Positions 11,114-24,287 are shown, counted from the stretch's first letter. The stretch: DNA of 64,000 bases from Petrosia ficiformis (GCA_947044365.1 OX345651.1:2591426-2655425), one strand, 5' to 3'. Numbers and translations: made by a program. The notes: generated by a model from the letters alone, not told the origin.

Positions 11114-12540
11114 TAAATACAATGTATTTAAATACTGTACATGTATGTCACAGTAGTTGTACATGTACACGTACATGTATATACAATGCATGTTTATATT
11201 ACAAATTGCAATGTAACATATCAGTTAAAATTAATTAAAATATTAAAATGCACATTGCTACACACACACACACTCTCTCTCTCTCTCTTTCTCTCTCACT
11301 ATATATATATATATAAAGAAGCTGTAACCAAATAAATAGATAAAGAAATAAAAAACTACTATAATAAAAAATACTTTAAATTATATATAATTGATACTAT
11401 GATATGGCCTTAATTATATGACACACACATGAAAGTATATATAATTAACACTATGATGTATCTGCATGAGTAATAAACACTTAAGCTGTATTCCCAAATT
11501 AGACTGTTAAACCACATGCCTAGCCTCTAATGTCACATGGCAAACCTTTAATGTCACATGCTGACCTTATAACTTGCCACATGTTACAAAGTCACACGTT
11601 CACATGGTAGAAGATTTGTCAAGTATGTGTATCTACTTGCATCCCAATAATATATTGCTAAATACTGTTAAATACAAATTGTTTAAAATTATCTATAATG
11701 TATTGCTGAACCTATTCAAATACAGTAAGAGAATTGTTAATATACCTCAGACCTATGTATGAATAATCAATATAAATAGAAACAAAAAATAAATAAAATA
11801 AAAAATAAAATAAAATAACACGTGGTAGAAATAAGCATTACCCTACACGTTGACACGTGTTCCACTGCTCTGGACTCCTGCTTGGGAGTGGTTCCACCCT
11901 TTCCGTAGCTAACAACAGGTTGGGAGATTAAAGGAACCGAAACCTGTTGACCTAGTAATGACCGGATTGGGAACTCCCCTGATGACCAGAATTAAAAATC
12001 GAACTATAAAACTGTACAGCTACCAAGCACCAAATTTATTATATATAAAAAAACTAATTTATCATTAACTACGTAAATATATAGCACGTCTCTAAGACCA
12101 ATATTTTAGCTTATACTAACGAAATGGAGTAAGTGTCGGATACTCGTACCACTGAAGCTTCAGAAGAGAAGTTACCTCCTGATCAGAGAGAGGTCTGTCA
12201 TTCAGTTGGAAGTCAGTCCCCGCAAGGCCGCCTGTTCGTTCAGATGTACGGCCTGAGGATCTTGGTAAACACCAGCTGTCTCTATTTTTTCTAAACACAC
12301 ACACACATAGCCATAGTTTGTAACTACATGTACGTATATGATTACATGTATTCAATGGATTTTTTTTCCTAATAATTATATTAATACATATTCAGTCTGA
12401 AACAATTGTTTTTCAAACATTATTATTACATTTTACATTCAGTGTATAACAGTATCAACTACAAATGAAAGAGCTGTATGCAATACTATGTATTAGTTAA
12501 AACACTCCTTCAAGTCATTACAGAAATTATGATACAGGAG
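11114..12540. other. Non-coding stretch with simple repeats and two GC-richer islands
   Basis: It holds a (CA)n/(CT)n/(TA)n composite near 11,263-11,314. GC-richer islands lie at about 11,820-12,000 and 12,116-12,290; the latter has an open minus-strand frame of 79 codons that I cannot assign. No gene is supported. Confidence 0.5.
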
Positions 12541-12640
12541 TTAGGGGGTTAAGGCAAGCATACAGCATGACTGAAGGTATACTTGTCAATACCCACACTC
12601 TCATGCTGGAATTTCCATAGACCAAGTGAAGAGTAAGCTG
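12541..12640. repeat. About 100-bp dispersed repeat (copy 1 of 3)
   Basis: It shares the stretch around GGCAAGCATACAGCA and a mirrored TCATGCTGGAATT with the copies at 14,172 and 28,778. Function unknown. Confidence 0.65.
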
Positions 12641-13322
12641 TTGCTTGACGTGTGGGTAAATCAAATTCAGTAGATTGCTACATGTATGTATATAAGTTTT
12701 CATACAGTCCTATACTGTCAGTATAATACAGTAATTACTGTCTCACTACTGTAGTGTTGAATTGACAAGTACACCAATTACAGTCAAAACTACTGTTGAA
12801 ATACTGTAGTATGAAATGAAACTAATGAGTAATTACTGTACTGCATGGTGATGTTTTATTGATACATGTATGGGAATTATAGCACTGTTGGTATGTTTGA
12901 TATACCCACACATCATACAAGTACATGTATGATACACAATATAATAGTTACATTTGTTATTGGTTTCCTGGAATACTTATCATATCGATAGTGCATTACA
13001 TGTACAATGTATACTGTCATGTACTTAGAAAATTCATTAATGAATATTTAATAAAATTTCTATGGTGTTTTTCCAAGTATCTGAATTAGGAATATAATGT
13101 AATATGAGTATAATGTGATAAAATTTCAATGGATTATTTCCAGGTATCTGGTAATACCATGCAAGATTTCATACAGGAATTTAATTTGGTGGGAGGGGAA
13201 TAATATAAGACTGTCGAGGCAAATTATCATAGGAGAGTGTGGATGTATTCCCCCACGAAAATCTTTAAATCTAGGCTCTCTGAGGTTACTTCTGTAACTG
13301 TTTTAAAAAATATTAAAATATT

Positions 13323-13642
13323 CAGTGGCGTAACTGAACCCAGGCCCACACAGGCCGGGACTCGCGCAACACAAACTTTTTTTATTATTAATATTATTAT
13401 CATTATAATTTTTTAATACACACACTTATTCTGTCATCTCAATTCATGATCAGTGTTTGTACACCACGTTTGAGCACTCTTTCCACCAGTGTAATAAAAC
13501 AGACATAAGCCACAAGCCAAAATTTCCCCTCAGTTTGGTCTTTTTAACTCTGAAAAACCCTCAGCTATGCCCCCCAGACTCCCTGCTTTACTACTCTCAA
13601 TGTTTTGGCCCTGCCATTGCTAAACACTCAGTTACGCCACTG
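13323..13642. mobile_element. hAT-type MITE
   Basis: Terminal inverted repeats are CAGTGGCGTAACTGA at the left and TCAGTTACGCCACTG at the right. Identical 8-bp target duplications AAAATATT flank it (13,315-13,322 and 13,643-13,650). CAG-type ends with 8-bp duplications are diagnostic of the hAT superfamily. Length is 320 bp and it is non-coding. Confidence 0.93.
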
Positions 13643-14171
13643 AAAATATTATATATAACTGTATAAGCATCTACAATTAATTATTTATTAAAGATACATG
13701 TAAGAGATCAAATTTCTCATTAGTGCTATCCTGTTTGTTTGTTTGTCTCCAGTAATCAATATGTGTTGACATTCCAAGAATGCAATAGTTAACTAAATGA
13801 GACTCCAATAAGAATCAAATATCCTAGTTGCACTGTCTGTGATATATATTCACCTTCCAAACAGTGACACTCTCTTGATCCGAATATTCTATCACCAACC
13901 AAAAGGTTCTTGATTTTTTAATAAACGATACCATATGAAACTCATGTTTGCTTATCAGTTTGTTGAGCAAAGTTAAGTTTCTGGAATGACTACAGTACAC
14001 GTGTGTTTATTTAAATGATATATACAGTAAAAGGTCTTTCGTTTTAATCATTACATCATTAATCTGTTGGATTGTATTGGTGTAGTAATATTTACACGTA
14101 TAACTCAGCATTAATTTTTGTGAAAAGTTTATAAACAACAATTACACAAACATCTATACATGTACATATAA

Positions 14172-14275
14172 AAGGTGTGATCAGGGCAAACATACAGCAC
14201 AAGTGAAGCAAACACTGTATTCTTGTTAATACCACACCTCTTGTGCTGTAATTACCATAGAACATGAGAGTAAGC
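14172..14275. repeat. About 100-bp dispersed repeat (copy 2 of 3)
   Basis: AAAGGTGTGATCAGGGCAAA, then ACAGCACAAG and a mirrored CTTGTGCTGTAATT give a hairpin. It matches 12,541 and 28,778. Confidence 0.65.
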
Positions 14276-14540
14276 TGGTGTTTAACTAATTTACAGTGAT
14301 ATGTGAGGATGATTCTACTTGATATAATTCAATTATAATATATAAGGTAATGATTACAACTAGAATAATTAATACACATGTATACAGATAATGTATATGT
14401 GTACTGAATACATTGTACAACTATAATATTACTGTACATGTATATTAAAGGTCATTCATAAACTGTTTCCCTAATTTACTAGGTTACATGTATATGTACT
14501 TGTGTAACTATGCATTCCGAGAAAACAAGGAGAAAACATT

Positions 14541-14886
14541 ATTCCTATGATTGCTTTGTGGTGTTTAACATTCATTAATCAAGATTGACTTTCTCATGCT
14601 TAAACCTAAACAGCCTTTTATAGTTACTATTTTGTCTTTATACATTTTAAAGGATCTTGTAGAACTTTAGTTTCAGATAGAACAGCCATTATAGTTCCAG
14701 TTTCTATGAAAGCTACAAGCATGCAGCTTTCTTCTATAGAGCTTGGGGCCTTGAGTGCCGTTCTATTATGTACCACACCCATCAATTGACCAAGCACCGC
14801 AGAATAACGTAACTTCCCTACATATACAACACATGTGGATTTGTGATACATGTATTGTACATTGAAACCATGGGAATCATAGGGCC
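14541..14886 (+). mobile_element. MITE of the GATTGCTTT family, copy A
   Basis: It starts with TTCCTATGATTGCTTT and ends with AATCATAGGGCC, the same inverted ends as the fuller copy at 50,186-50,603. Internal landmarks are a TTCTATTATG stretch and an AATTGACC stretch. It has no coding capacity. Confidence 0.75.
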
Positions 14887-16500
14887 ATAAAAAAATCATG
14901 TTATAAAAATGTTTTGTAAATAACAATCTAACAAATTTATAGTAAATGAAATGTACATGAATACACACCTAGTGTGTTGTACTAGCACATTTATGGTTTT
15001 ACATGTATTTCCACCTCTGCTATGTAGATGTATGTAATCATTTCATGAATATGAACTTTAATTAAGATTGGGTGTATCATATATGTGACAGTCATCTTGT
15101 AAAGGTGTAAAAGTTGTGTTGAGTTGATACGTAATTTATCAGTGAAGTTTATATGCTCATGATACTAATAGAACATGTGGAAAGAATGAGTTGTGGTGTG
15201 GAGAACAACCTACAGTACATTGTATATGAATATATGTATACTTATGTATAAGTATGTTGATATCACATCCAGTTTTCGCATGATTTACATAACCATATAA
15301 GTACAAAGTAGAAAGGAAAACACTAATGATGTATCTCTGTGGACAAAATTATGGATTTGTATATTTTGCTAATATTTTTAATGTTTCATTCTGTATATAA
15401 TTAATATATATAATATAATAATTATAATATCTAGTGATGTACATGATAGTACTGGTCATGCATTATACTAAACAATATTATTATTGTACTGGCAGATGTA
15501 AAGATACTTTCCTTTTCTATCTTGCATTATTATCATTTACTATCAAAAATGACACATTAATTTAATTTTTAATGATTAGGTAAAAACATACTATGCAATA
15601 ATTAGTATGAAAAAATGAGGCAGGCAAACACAGAGTGGGCGACTCTAGAAGATACCGTCCATCCCAAGGTCACAAATACATGAAATTCATGTTGCCTAGA
15701 ATGCTAGGTGTAGAAACAATTAACAAACAAACACAACAAACAAGTGGTCATAATAACAACTGGTCCATTCTCATTTAAGGTGGTACTAGTGAGGGAGTGG
15801 GCAGATGCGACTCCAATCAGTTTCAAAATAGAATATTATATAATATGACTCTAACCTGGTGTAATAGCAACCTTCATATCTTCTAATCACCTTTATAGGG
15901 TCCTGGAATTGATAAAACATAAATAAAATGTCCATTTTTGCAATCGCAATAAGTACAAAACAGAGAAAGCCACGCCCACCAATCATGGCGTGCACCAATT
16001 ACAATGCATTTAGAGAAAACAAATAGAGCCGTTTTCTGGAAATTCATTTTACTTTTATAGTTACAAGAGGCTGAAGAAAGCTGAATTCTGTAGCTTTTCA
16101 CTGAAACCATAAAATTTACCTTTCTAGACACTATCAAACTCCGATCTTTCTCAGAGAGCCACTACAGTTACCTGCCAAATATTTAGGCCCAATAATTAAT
16201 TATACCCCCGGGTGGGTGTGGCTTCCAAAAGATACAGAATTGAACCAGATTGTATGCAGCAAGAAGCTGGCAAGACTAGAAACCGATTGGAGTTTCATCT
16301 ACCCCTCCCCCTAGTACAACCTTGATAAATGTTTACATAATAATACTTATTGTTTGATTTGACTATTGCATTTTTAATATCTATATACACAATGCCATTA
16401 TAAGTTTATAGCATTAAATAATTTAATCATTAGAGAATATAATAGTCACATCAACAAATCTATATGTACATTTTTGTACATGTGCAATGCATATTTTTAT
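14887..16500. other. Non-coding stretch; part duplicated at 27.7-28.15 kb
   Basis: The part at about 15,480-15,680 (with GGCAGGCAAACACAGAGT) recurs at about 27,715-28,150. The rest, including a GC-richer portion at 15,780-16,310, shows no gene that I can support. Confidence 0.5.
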
Positions 16501-16882
16501 GGCCCGTAGGGCCATCCCGCTTTCCCACGGGTTCGATGTATGTTTATATATTTTCTTGTGTCCACTTCGCAATTATGCGTTGTAAATCTATACGTACGTA
16601 GTTAAGGAAGTTGCGTCATTCCCGGGGCTCGGTCAATTAATGAGCGTAGCACGTAATAGAACGCGCGCTCGAAAAAAAGCTGCTTGTATATAGCTTACAT
16701 AGAAACTGGAACTACTAGCTAACTATTCTACCTGAAATATATTCCTAACGTTCTACAAGATCCTTTAAAAGGTAAAGAGAGTAGATAATCAAAATAATAA
16801 CTATAATAGGCTGCTGTGTTTCAGGCATGATAAAGTCAGCCATGATTACTGAATGCTGGACACTATAAAGCATTCATAGGGA
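16501..16882 (-). mobile_element. MITE of the GATTGCTTT family, copy B (inverted)
   Basis: It begins with GGCCCGTAGGGCC and TTTCCCACGGGTTCG and ends with ATTCATAGGGAT. This is the reverse orientation relative to copies A, C, D and G. Confidence 0.75.
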
Positions 16883-17084
16883 TACTTTTTTTCTCTATAT
16901 ACACTTGTTTATAATACATATTATTATATATAATTATATGTGTGTATGTGTACATGTACATGTATATAGATCTATAATTATATACATATACATTGCTGTA
17001 TAAACATACAGTAAATGTAAACATTTACATGTATTTCCTGTAAACTAAAAATACTCTCGTTGTTGCACACTCCATCTTCATATA

Positions 17085-18155
17085 ATGGTTTCCTCACTAT
17101 TGGTATTTCTTCTTCTAGTCTCTGGTATAATTCATTTCACTTGTGGATCATTGTTTAGTACAACTGATAATGGAATACAAAAGATTTCACAATATCTTGT
17201 CAAATGTTGTGATACACTCAATTTGGGAAAGACTTTTAAATTTGAAAAGGACAACGGAGTCATTAGTTTTATCCTGTGTCCATCTACCCTACCAGATAAC
17301 TGTCCTGAATACATTCAACAAAATATCACTGATAGTGTATCATGTAGTGATATACTAATAACTAATCCTAATGCTACCTCAGGTTATTATAACCTCACTA
17401 TAACTAATGGTAGTACTATTAGTGTATATTGTGATATGGAGGGTAGTAACTGTGGTGGAGAAGGAGGATGGACAAGGATTGGATTTATTAACATGAGTGA
17501 ACCTGGTACTACCTGTCCTACTGGTCTAACTGAGAAACAATATGACGATATTACATACAATTTGTGTGTTAATAACTACTTGTATTCTAACTACACTTTT
17601 GGATGTAATTCAACTTTCTTCTCTAGTTATACACTCAACTACACAAAGATTTGTGGAAGACTGAGAGGATACACACATGGACATGGTTTTAGTTTTTTAA
17701 ATTACTATGACAATCATAATGTCAGTATCTCTGAACAATACCTAAGTGGTGTGTCTATAACACATGATAATAAACATATCTGGTCTTATGTTAACGGATA
17801 TGAAGAGGACTATAATAGAAATGACTTATCATGTCCTTGCTCTACTGGAATTTCCTTCAATACTACTCCTCCATTTGTTGGTAATGACTATTATTGTGAA
17901 TCAGGAGCTCCTAATAACACATTTTATCCATTTGATATCCTCTTCATTAATGATCCATTATGGGATGGAAAACAGTGTAATAGTGATGAGGCTCCTTGTT
18001 GTACTACTCCTAATATGCCATGGTTTATCAAGACACTGAATGATACAGTTAGTGATGATATTCAGTTGAGGGTGTGTGGAATTGGATGTGCTAATAACAG
18101 CTGTAATTTGTACTATGATACTCCACTGGATTTAATTGAATTATACATCAAGTGA
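17085..18155 (+). CDS. Secreted fibrinogen/intelectin-like protein, intact (356 aa)
   Basis: A single-exon gene for a secreted, Cys-rich, glycosylated protein. Residues 1 to about 22 form a signal peptide (MVSSLLVFLLLVSGIIHFTC). An N-terminal Cys-rich region to about residue 87 is followed by a fibrinogen-type entry (CSDILITNP, GYYNLTITNG, VYCDMEGSNCGGEGGWTRI). The C-terminal domain has CGRLRGYTHG, GVSITHDNKHIWSYVNG, CPC, PPFVGNDYYCESG, DPLWDG, CCTT, WFIKTL, DDIQLRVCG and DLIELYIK. This C-terminal signature recurs in expanded cnidarian and sponge protein families; the ligand is unknown, and lectin-like recognition is inference. There are many N-X-S/T sequons. The N-terminal domain differs strongly from the 22,690 paralog, while the rest is very close. 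It sits tail to tail with that paralog. Confidence 0.88.
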   Translation: MVSSLLVFLLLVSGIIHFTCGSLFSTTDNGIQKISQYLVKCCDTLNLGKTFKFEKDNGVISFILCPSTLPDNCPEYIQQNITDSVSCSDILITNPNATSGYYNLTITNGSTISVYCDMEGSNCGGEGGWTRIGFINMSEPGTTCPTGLTEKQYDDITYNLCVNNYLYSNYTFGCNSTFFSSYTLNYTKICGRLRGYTHGHGFSFLNYYDNHNVSISEQYLSGVSITHDNKHIWSYVNGYEEDYNRNDLSCPCSTGISFNTTPPFVGNDYYCESGAPNNTFYPFDILFINDPLWDGKQCNSDEAPCCTTPNMPWFIKTLNDTVSDDIQLRVCGIGCANNSCNLYYDTPLDLIELYIK

Positions 18156-18880
18156 CTATATTTGAGAGTCAATCAAAAAGCAATGTTCATTTATATACAA
18201 ATATTGTATCTATGGTGACTAATAATTATATAATATTATGTTATCAGATTCGTGAAAATTGGAAAAGCATCTGAAACATTTTGACACGAAGACAAAGAAA
18301 TTAGTTTCTAGTAACTTTGTCATTCTAGTCTTTGAATCAATGTTCCTATTATCACAAATATAATAACATAATTACAATTCTGTTATTCATCAGTTGGTTC
18401 CTGTCTTCCTTTAATTTGTATATTGACATGCATTATTGTCTTCACAAGGAATTTATCAATACTAATGTATTTTTGTTTACATATCAACATTTGTAGATCA
18501 TAATTGTGATTGTTTTGCAATTGTCTTTGAAATAGCAAACATGTTTCCTGTCATGTGACAGTCATGACTGCATGGTGAATTTAAGTAGTGACTGCTTGCT
18601 AATGTAAACACTGCTGATTATAATTTAATAAACTACCAAATATTTCAATTACATGTATTACTCTCCAGTGAAGACTACTACATGTAATTGAAAGTATATA
18701 AGATCAATATTATACTGTGTAGGTAACACATCTTTTGTAGATTTGATATAAATCACATGTTTAGAATCAGACAAATTATACTAATAAGCTGTAATGCAGA
18801 AATGTCAATTTGGTATTATATGTGATTTAGATCAAATCTAGTGTTGTCTACGCAGTATACATGTATATTGATCTTATATC
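17340..18880 (+). repeat. Left arm of inverted duplication 1 (partner 21,910-23,490)
   Basis: From the fibrinogen-entry codons of the gene at 17,085 through its 3' flank to about 18,880, the sequence is repeated as reverse complement at 21,910-23,490. Flank landmarks include CACATGTTTAGAATCAGACA near 18,750 against its reverse complement near 22,045. Confidence 0.85.
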
Positions 18881-19389
18881 CTTTCATACCCATATACCTT
18901 CAACTGAATATTATCATTATCTATTTAACCATGGTATAGTTATAGTAATACAGTAAGAATTATCAATACTGTCTAATAGTGGATCAGAACATTCTAATAT
19001 TTGACTGTTCCTCAGTAAAAAATGAATTGGTTATTTTAACATACGTAGCAGTTAATTATCCTACATGCACACTCTTGTTGGTAATTGTTTGAAGTAAAGT
19101 TTTATACATATAGTTGGGAATATGATACATGTATATAAGGACAATGTTAGGTTATTGTGCTAGAAGACATAAAGATACTTTTCCGAGTTGTTACTTGATA
19201 CAAGGAATCCTAAAATAATGTTACATGTATATTTATTACAATCAGAACGAGCGCCGTCAGAATGAGACCCTTGCCTATGTGGCAAGGTAATATTACACAC
19301 GTGTAAAACAAACAACAATTATTTATAAACACAATACAGTAAAAGATTATAATTATGTATATATCTTTGGTCATTTATGTGTGTGACTC

Positions 19390-19716
19390 TTATATCATGG
19401 CTGATTTTGTCGTGCCTGAAGCAAAACAGCCTTTTATAGTTACTATTTTGTCTTTGTATTTAAAGGATCTTGTAAAACTTTAGTTTGAGATAGAACAACT
19501 ATTATAGTTGCAGTTTCTATTCAAGCTACAACCATGCAGCTTTCTTCTTGCTGGTCTATAGAGCTTTAAGGCCTTGAGTGCTGTTCTATTATGTACCACA
19601 CTCGACTGAGCCTCCAAGAGTGATGTAACCCAACATATACATGTACAACAACACAGGCATATATGTGACACAAGAATATATATATCGAACATGTGACAAA
19701 GCAATCATAGGGCCAT
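19390..19716 (+). mobile_element. MITE of the GATTGCTTT family, copy C
   Basis: It shares AACAGCCTTTTATAGTTACT and the terminal AAAGCAATCATAGGGCC with copy A; the 5' end is diverged. It is absent from the partner arm of the inverted duplication, so it may have inserted after the duplication. Confidence 0.7.
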
Positions 19717-21155
19717 AAAAAATCATGTTATTAAATTTTTTATAAATAACAATCTAAGGAAATAAAATGTACATGAATACACATGTACATGTAGTCTGGA
19801 TTCAAAATATAAGAAGCACTATTATACTCTGTGTACATTCACGATGACCTCAAAATTAGGATCTGATGACTTTACATGTAATACATAGACATGTAGTGTA
19901 TAATTTAATGTCATAAGGTTATGTATGATTACACTTTAACTCAGCAATGCATTGAAATTTCACATACGCAGTAAAGAACAGGAAGGATAATTGTGTGAAA
20001 ATGGTGCATGTAAAAAGATTGTTAGTAATTTCAAACTAAAGATATAAACATTTTTTTAGGTCATGGTGAATGTGAATGACCTTTAGCTATAGTTTCCACA
20101 AATCACTTGTCAATAGCTCATGAGCACATTCTTTTCAATTGAAATTACATAACTTCCTTTAGGTACACTGTATGTAAGTATATGATTTCAATATATCACT
20201 GCAAAAACATTGTGTTTAGTTATTACTGCAGTAAGGAATTTCCTCTATGCTGATTTGTTTTTCCTGCTAGATAATATTTACAAGTCACAGTTCATTTAAT
20301 CTTGATCCATATTGCTAGTATAAAGTACATGTCATAACAAGGCATATGGTAACAAACATTTTAATACAATGTAGCTATATACATAAGCATAGTATTATAG
20401 GTACAACCTGTGGTGTATTATTAGTATTCCAATTCCAACATCTGTGAAAACAATAGCTCATTCCAAAGTAATTAATTAATATAAATATGTACACGAAGTT
20501 GTACTTATAATAGCAAAAAACATGTGATGTACTCCACAGATATTTGAAAAGTCAGCACATGTACATGTATATACCATTAATTCTTTATTATAGCATGTAC
20601 TTTATATACTAGTCAATATAGATCAAAATCAAAAGAAACAAATTACTACTTGTAAACATTATCTAGCTAGACAAGAAAGCAGCATTGATTTATATAGTCT
20701 CAGGAGGTAAAGGATGGTTAAAATAACCCATTCATTTTGACAGTGTACATGTATGTACATATAAGGTACATGTACATATACATACATTTTTGTGTACGTG
20801 TAACACAAACAATACAATATACTTCACACATAATTATAGTATATGTACATTGTACCCATACTAGAGCTAACTACAATGTACATACATGTACATGTGCTAA
20901 CTTCTCAAATATCTGTGGAGTAAATCGGATGATTGTAAGTGCAAATTCATGTACATAATTTTACTAATTACTCTGGAATGAGGCATGTACATGTACATGT
21001 AACATCTGTTGTTTCATAGATGTTAGAATTGGGAATGATAAAATACCACAGGTTATACATGTGTACATGTACATATACAATGCTGTTTTTGTTATCTTAT
21101 GATTATATACATGTACGCTATATTATGACATCTACTAGTCAATATTCATGTAGAT

Positions 21156-21376
21156 CATTGTTTTTGATAAGCTCATATGGTGTACCATTGGCCCAAACAG
21201 CTTCTTATTTGGCACTGCACAGTACTCTCTTTGGGGCAGATGGTGTAATTATAATTACATTCTATGTATATTGTCACCAACAGCATTAACAGTTTGTTAA
21301 TTGGCTCAAGGTGACTTCCCAATACTGCACACACTAACCATTGTTGAGCCAGTTTGGCCCATGCTTCAAAACTCTG
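21156..21376 (-). mobile_element. hAT-type MITE (GTTTTTGATAAG family), inverted copy
   Basis: It has ends CATTGTTTTTGATAAG and CTTCAAAACTCTG, and near-identical 8-bp flanks ATGTAGAT and ATTTAGAT. It is homologous in reverse to 46,449-46,669. Confidence 0.85.
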
Positions 21377-21909
21377 ATTTAGATCAAGATCAAAAAAACT
21401 GAATATTACCTAGCAGGAAAACAAATTAGCATTGAGGAAAAGTGAATTGAATCTCCTGTAACCAACTGAATGATAAAATCATCTAATACTTTTTACAATG
21501 TACAAAGTATTTGTTATGGCATCAGCATGGATACAATTTACAAGATTCCTTGTAACTGTAATTGCCAATAAAATTTAATGAATTATTTTAACTACATGTA
21601 CATGTACATTGTACCTCAAGCTTAATTTTAATTGCATGTGCTAATTTTAGTGACTAATGTACATGTACATGTAATAATTGCTAAAATTAGTACACGCTAA
21701 AAAATATATTTCATGTATGTGATCATTTTTATTAGGCGTGGCTAAGAAGTTTGCTAAAATAAATACAATAAAACTTCCAGTCAGGTGATGTTCCGTGCAA
21801 TAAAACTTCCGGTCATATGACTCTATAAAAATACTGGAAAATATTGTCATAGTGTGTGATTTGAATGTCTAATTGAAAATGTATGGATTCGTTGTTTCTA
21901 TGGTAAACA

Positions 21910-23490
21910 TTGTTTGATAAAAGATCAATATATATATATATACTGTGTAGACAACACCAGATTTGATCTAAATCACATACATATAGCTAGACAAATTGAC
22001 ATTTTTGCATAACAGCTTATTAGTATAAATATTGGTAATTTGTCTGATTCTAAACATGTGATTTATATCAAATCTACAAAAGATGTGTTACCTACACAGT
22101 ATAATATTGATCTTATATACTTTCAATTACATGTAGTAGTCTTCACTGGAGAGTAATACATGTAATTGAAATGTTTGGTAGTTTATTAAATTATAGTCAG
22201 CAGTGTTTACATTAGCAAGCAGCTGCTACTTAAATTCAACATGTAGTCATATGACTGTCACATGACAGAAAACATGTTTGCTATTTAAAAGACAATTGCA
22301 AAACAATCACAATTATGATTATATCAACACAAATTGATATATAAACAAAAATACATTAATATTGATAAATTCCTTGTGAAGACAATCAATATACAAATTA
22401 AAGGAAGGCAGGACACAACTAATGAATAACAGAATTATAATTATGTTATTATATTTGTGATAATAGGAACATTGATTCAAAGACTAAAATGATAAAGTTA
22501 CTAGAAACTAATTTCTTTGTCTTCATGTAAAAATGGACAAAAACCGCAAGTGTTTGTAGTATGCATTGTTTCAGACACTTTTCCATTTATCACAAATCTG
22601 ATAACATAATATTATATAATTATTAGTCAGCATAGATACAATATTTGTATATAAATGAACATTGCTTTTTGATTGACTCTCAAATGTAGTCACTTGATGT
22701 ATAATTCAATTAAATCCAGTGGAGTATCATAGTAATAATGACTACAGCTGTTATTAACACATCCAAGCCCACACACCCTCAACTGAATATCATCACTAAC
22801 TGTCTCATTCAGTGTCTTGATAAACCATGGCATATTATGAGTAGTACAACACGTACTCTCATCACTATTACACTGTTGTCCATCCCATAATGGATCATTA
22901 ATGAAGAGGATATCAAATGGATATGTGCTATTAGGAGCTCCTGATTCACAATAATAGTCATTACCAACAAATGGAGGAGTAGGATTTCCACTGGAGCAAG
23001 GACATGATAAATCATCACGAAAATAATCCTCTTCATAACCATTAACATAAGACCAGATATGTTTATTATCATGTGTTATAGACACACCACTTAGGTATTG
23101 TTCAGAGATACTGACATTGGGATTGTGATAGTAATTGAAAAAACTAAAACCATGTCCATGTGTGTATCCTCTCAGTCTTCCACAAATCTTTGTGTAGTTG
23201 AGTGTATAACTAGAGAAGAAAGTTGAATTACATCCAAAAGCTTGGTTATAAGACAAGTAGTTATTAACACACAAGTTGTATGCAATGTTATCATATTGTT
23301 TCTCAGTCAGACCAGTAGGACAGGTAGTACCAGGTTCACTCATGTTAATAAATGCAATTCTTGTCCATCCTCCTTCTCCACCACAGTTGCTACCCTCCAT
23401 ATCACAATATACACTAATAGTACTACCATTAGTTATAATGAGGTTATAATAACCTGAGGTAGCATTAGGATTAGTTATTAGTATATCACT
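21910..23490 (-). repeat. Right arm of inverted duplication 1
   Basis: Reverse complement of 17,340-18,880, covering most of the minus-strand fibrinogen-like gene and its 3' flank. Confidence 0.85.
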
Positions 23491-23739
23491 ACATGATCTC
23501 ATGTCATTACACCAGTCTGGTATAGAAGATGGACATGATATGTAACGATTTGTATCGTCTTCTTTTAATTGAATGTATCTTCCCATATTAAGAGGATCAC
23601 AACACATTAGTTCATATTGAGAAGCTTCTCTTTGACCATTAATATTACAATCACTCATACAATAATGAGATCCTAGACTCACATGACTTATACTAGGAAT
23701 AAGGAAAAGAATACACAATATTAATATTGGAAGAGACAT
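22690..23739 (-). CDS. Secreted fibrinogen/intelectin-like protein, intact (349 aa)
   Basis: A single-exon paralog of the 17,085 gene. It has a signal peptide (MSLPILILCILFLIPSISHV), then the Cys-rich N-domain YCMSDCN, SQYELMCCDPLNMGRYI, RYISCPSSIPDWC. The C-terminal part carries CSDILITNP, YCDMEGSNCGGEGGWTRI, CGRLRGYTHG, GVSITHDNKHIWSYVNG, PPFVGNDYYCESG, DPLWDGQQCN, WFIKTLNET and DLIELYIK. The start ATG lies 35 bp downstream of a TATA-like box. The predicted product is extracellular and may act in recognition or adhesion; the partner is unknown. It shares its N-domain and promoter with the pseudogenes at 10,061 and 30,869 but not with 17,085, so one of the intact genes may be a gene-conversion or fusion product. 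Confidence 0.88.
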   Translation of the reverse strand: MSLPILILCILFLIPSISHVSLGSHYCMSDCNINGQREASQYELMCCDPLNMGRYIQLKEDDTNRYISCPSSIPDWCNDMRSCSDILITNPNATSGYYNLIITNGSTISVYCDMEGSNCGGEGGWTRIAFINMSEPGTTCPTGLTEKQYDNIAYNLCVNNYLSYNQAFGCNSTFFSSYTLNYTKICGRLRGYTHGHGFSFFNYYHNPNVSISEQYLSGVSITHDNKHIWSYVNGYEEDYFRDDLSCPCSSGNPTPPFVGNDYYCESGAPNSTYPFDILFINDPLWDGQQCNSDESTCCTTHNMPWFIKTLNETVSDDIQLRVCGLGCVNNSCSHYYYDTPLDLIELYIK

Positions 23740-23772
23740 AGTTCAGTTGTAATTTTGAGCTTCGTAGTTTTT

Positions 23773-23784
23773 GGCTTATATACC
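23773..23784 (-). promoter_or_regulatory. TATA-like box upstream of 23,739
   Basis: GGTATATAAGCC on the minus strand, 35-45 bp before the ATG. The homologous site before the 30,869 pseudogene reads TTAGATAAGCC, so the TATA is lost there. About 100 bp around it is conserved between the two copies. Confidence 0.55.
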
Positions 23785-24287
23785 ATGCACCTTGCATATA
23801 TACTTTATATTATACAAGCATATATAGGGCTTTGTTACAACTATTATGGACATTTACATCATTCCTAACATTGTTTCACTGCACTCACTTGCTATACTTG
23901 AATTGACCCCTGGTTTACTTTGTGTTATACACTTGTACATTGTATGTATAGTGTTGCAAGTTGACTGTTGCTCTTACTTTCTATAGAATCACTTAATAAC
24001 ATGGTAATAACAAGCAAACATTTAGCTCTCGGTTTTTTACTAAACCAACAACCTCCTTTTCTTGTAGTCATCTTTTTTATGATTAAAAGACACTACACAC
24101 ACTAGCTAATGAGACATACATGTAAATGTGGATTAAGAGCAAGTTCTTTGAAACACTAAGGTGCTATAATGAACCTAGGATAAATCACGGCTGTTCTTAT
24201 CTATATTGACTAGTATATAAATTACATGCCATAATAAAGAATGGTATAACAAAAAAAACAATAAACAAGATATATAGAGAAAAAAGT

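Larger units (their letters stand above)
18840..21770 (+). repeat. Left arm of inverted duplication 2 (partner 26,240-27,390)
   Basis: Blocks at 18,840-19,035, 20,238-21,140 and 21,700-21,765 recur in order as reverse complement at 27,390-26,240. The left arm carries extra sequence (about 19,040-20,240, including a MITE, and a hAT MITE at 21,156) that the right arm lacks. Part of the arms is near identical: 20,737-20,958 and 26,477-26,698 translate to the same 73 residues. No real gene is implied by that frame; it is ACATGT-rich. Confidence 0.85.

Noticed and set aside
12116..12355. A minus-strand exon of 79 codons
   Set aside because: No recognisable motif, no convincing splice sites, and the N-terminal part is CA-repeat derived.
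20737..20958. Identical 73-codon open frames at 20,737 and 26,477 as a conserved gene pair
   Set aside because: The protein is an artefact of ACATGT-rich repeat DNA; identity reflects the inverted duplication.
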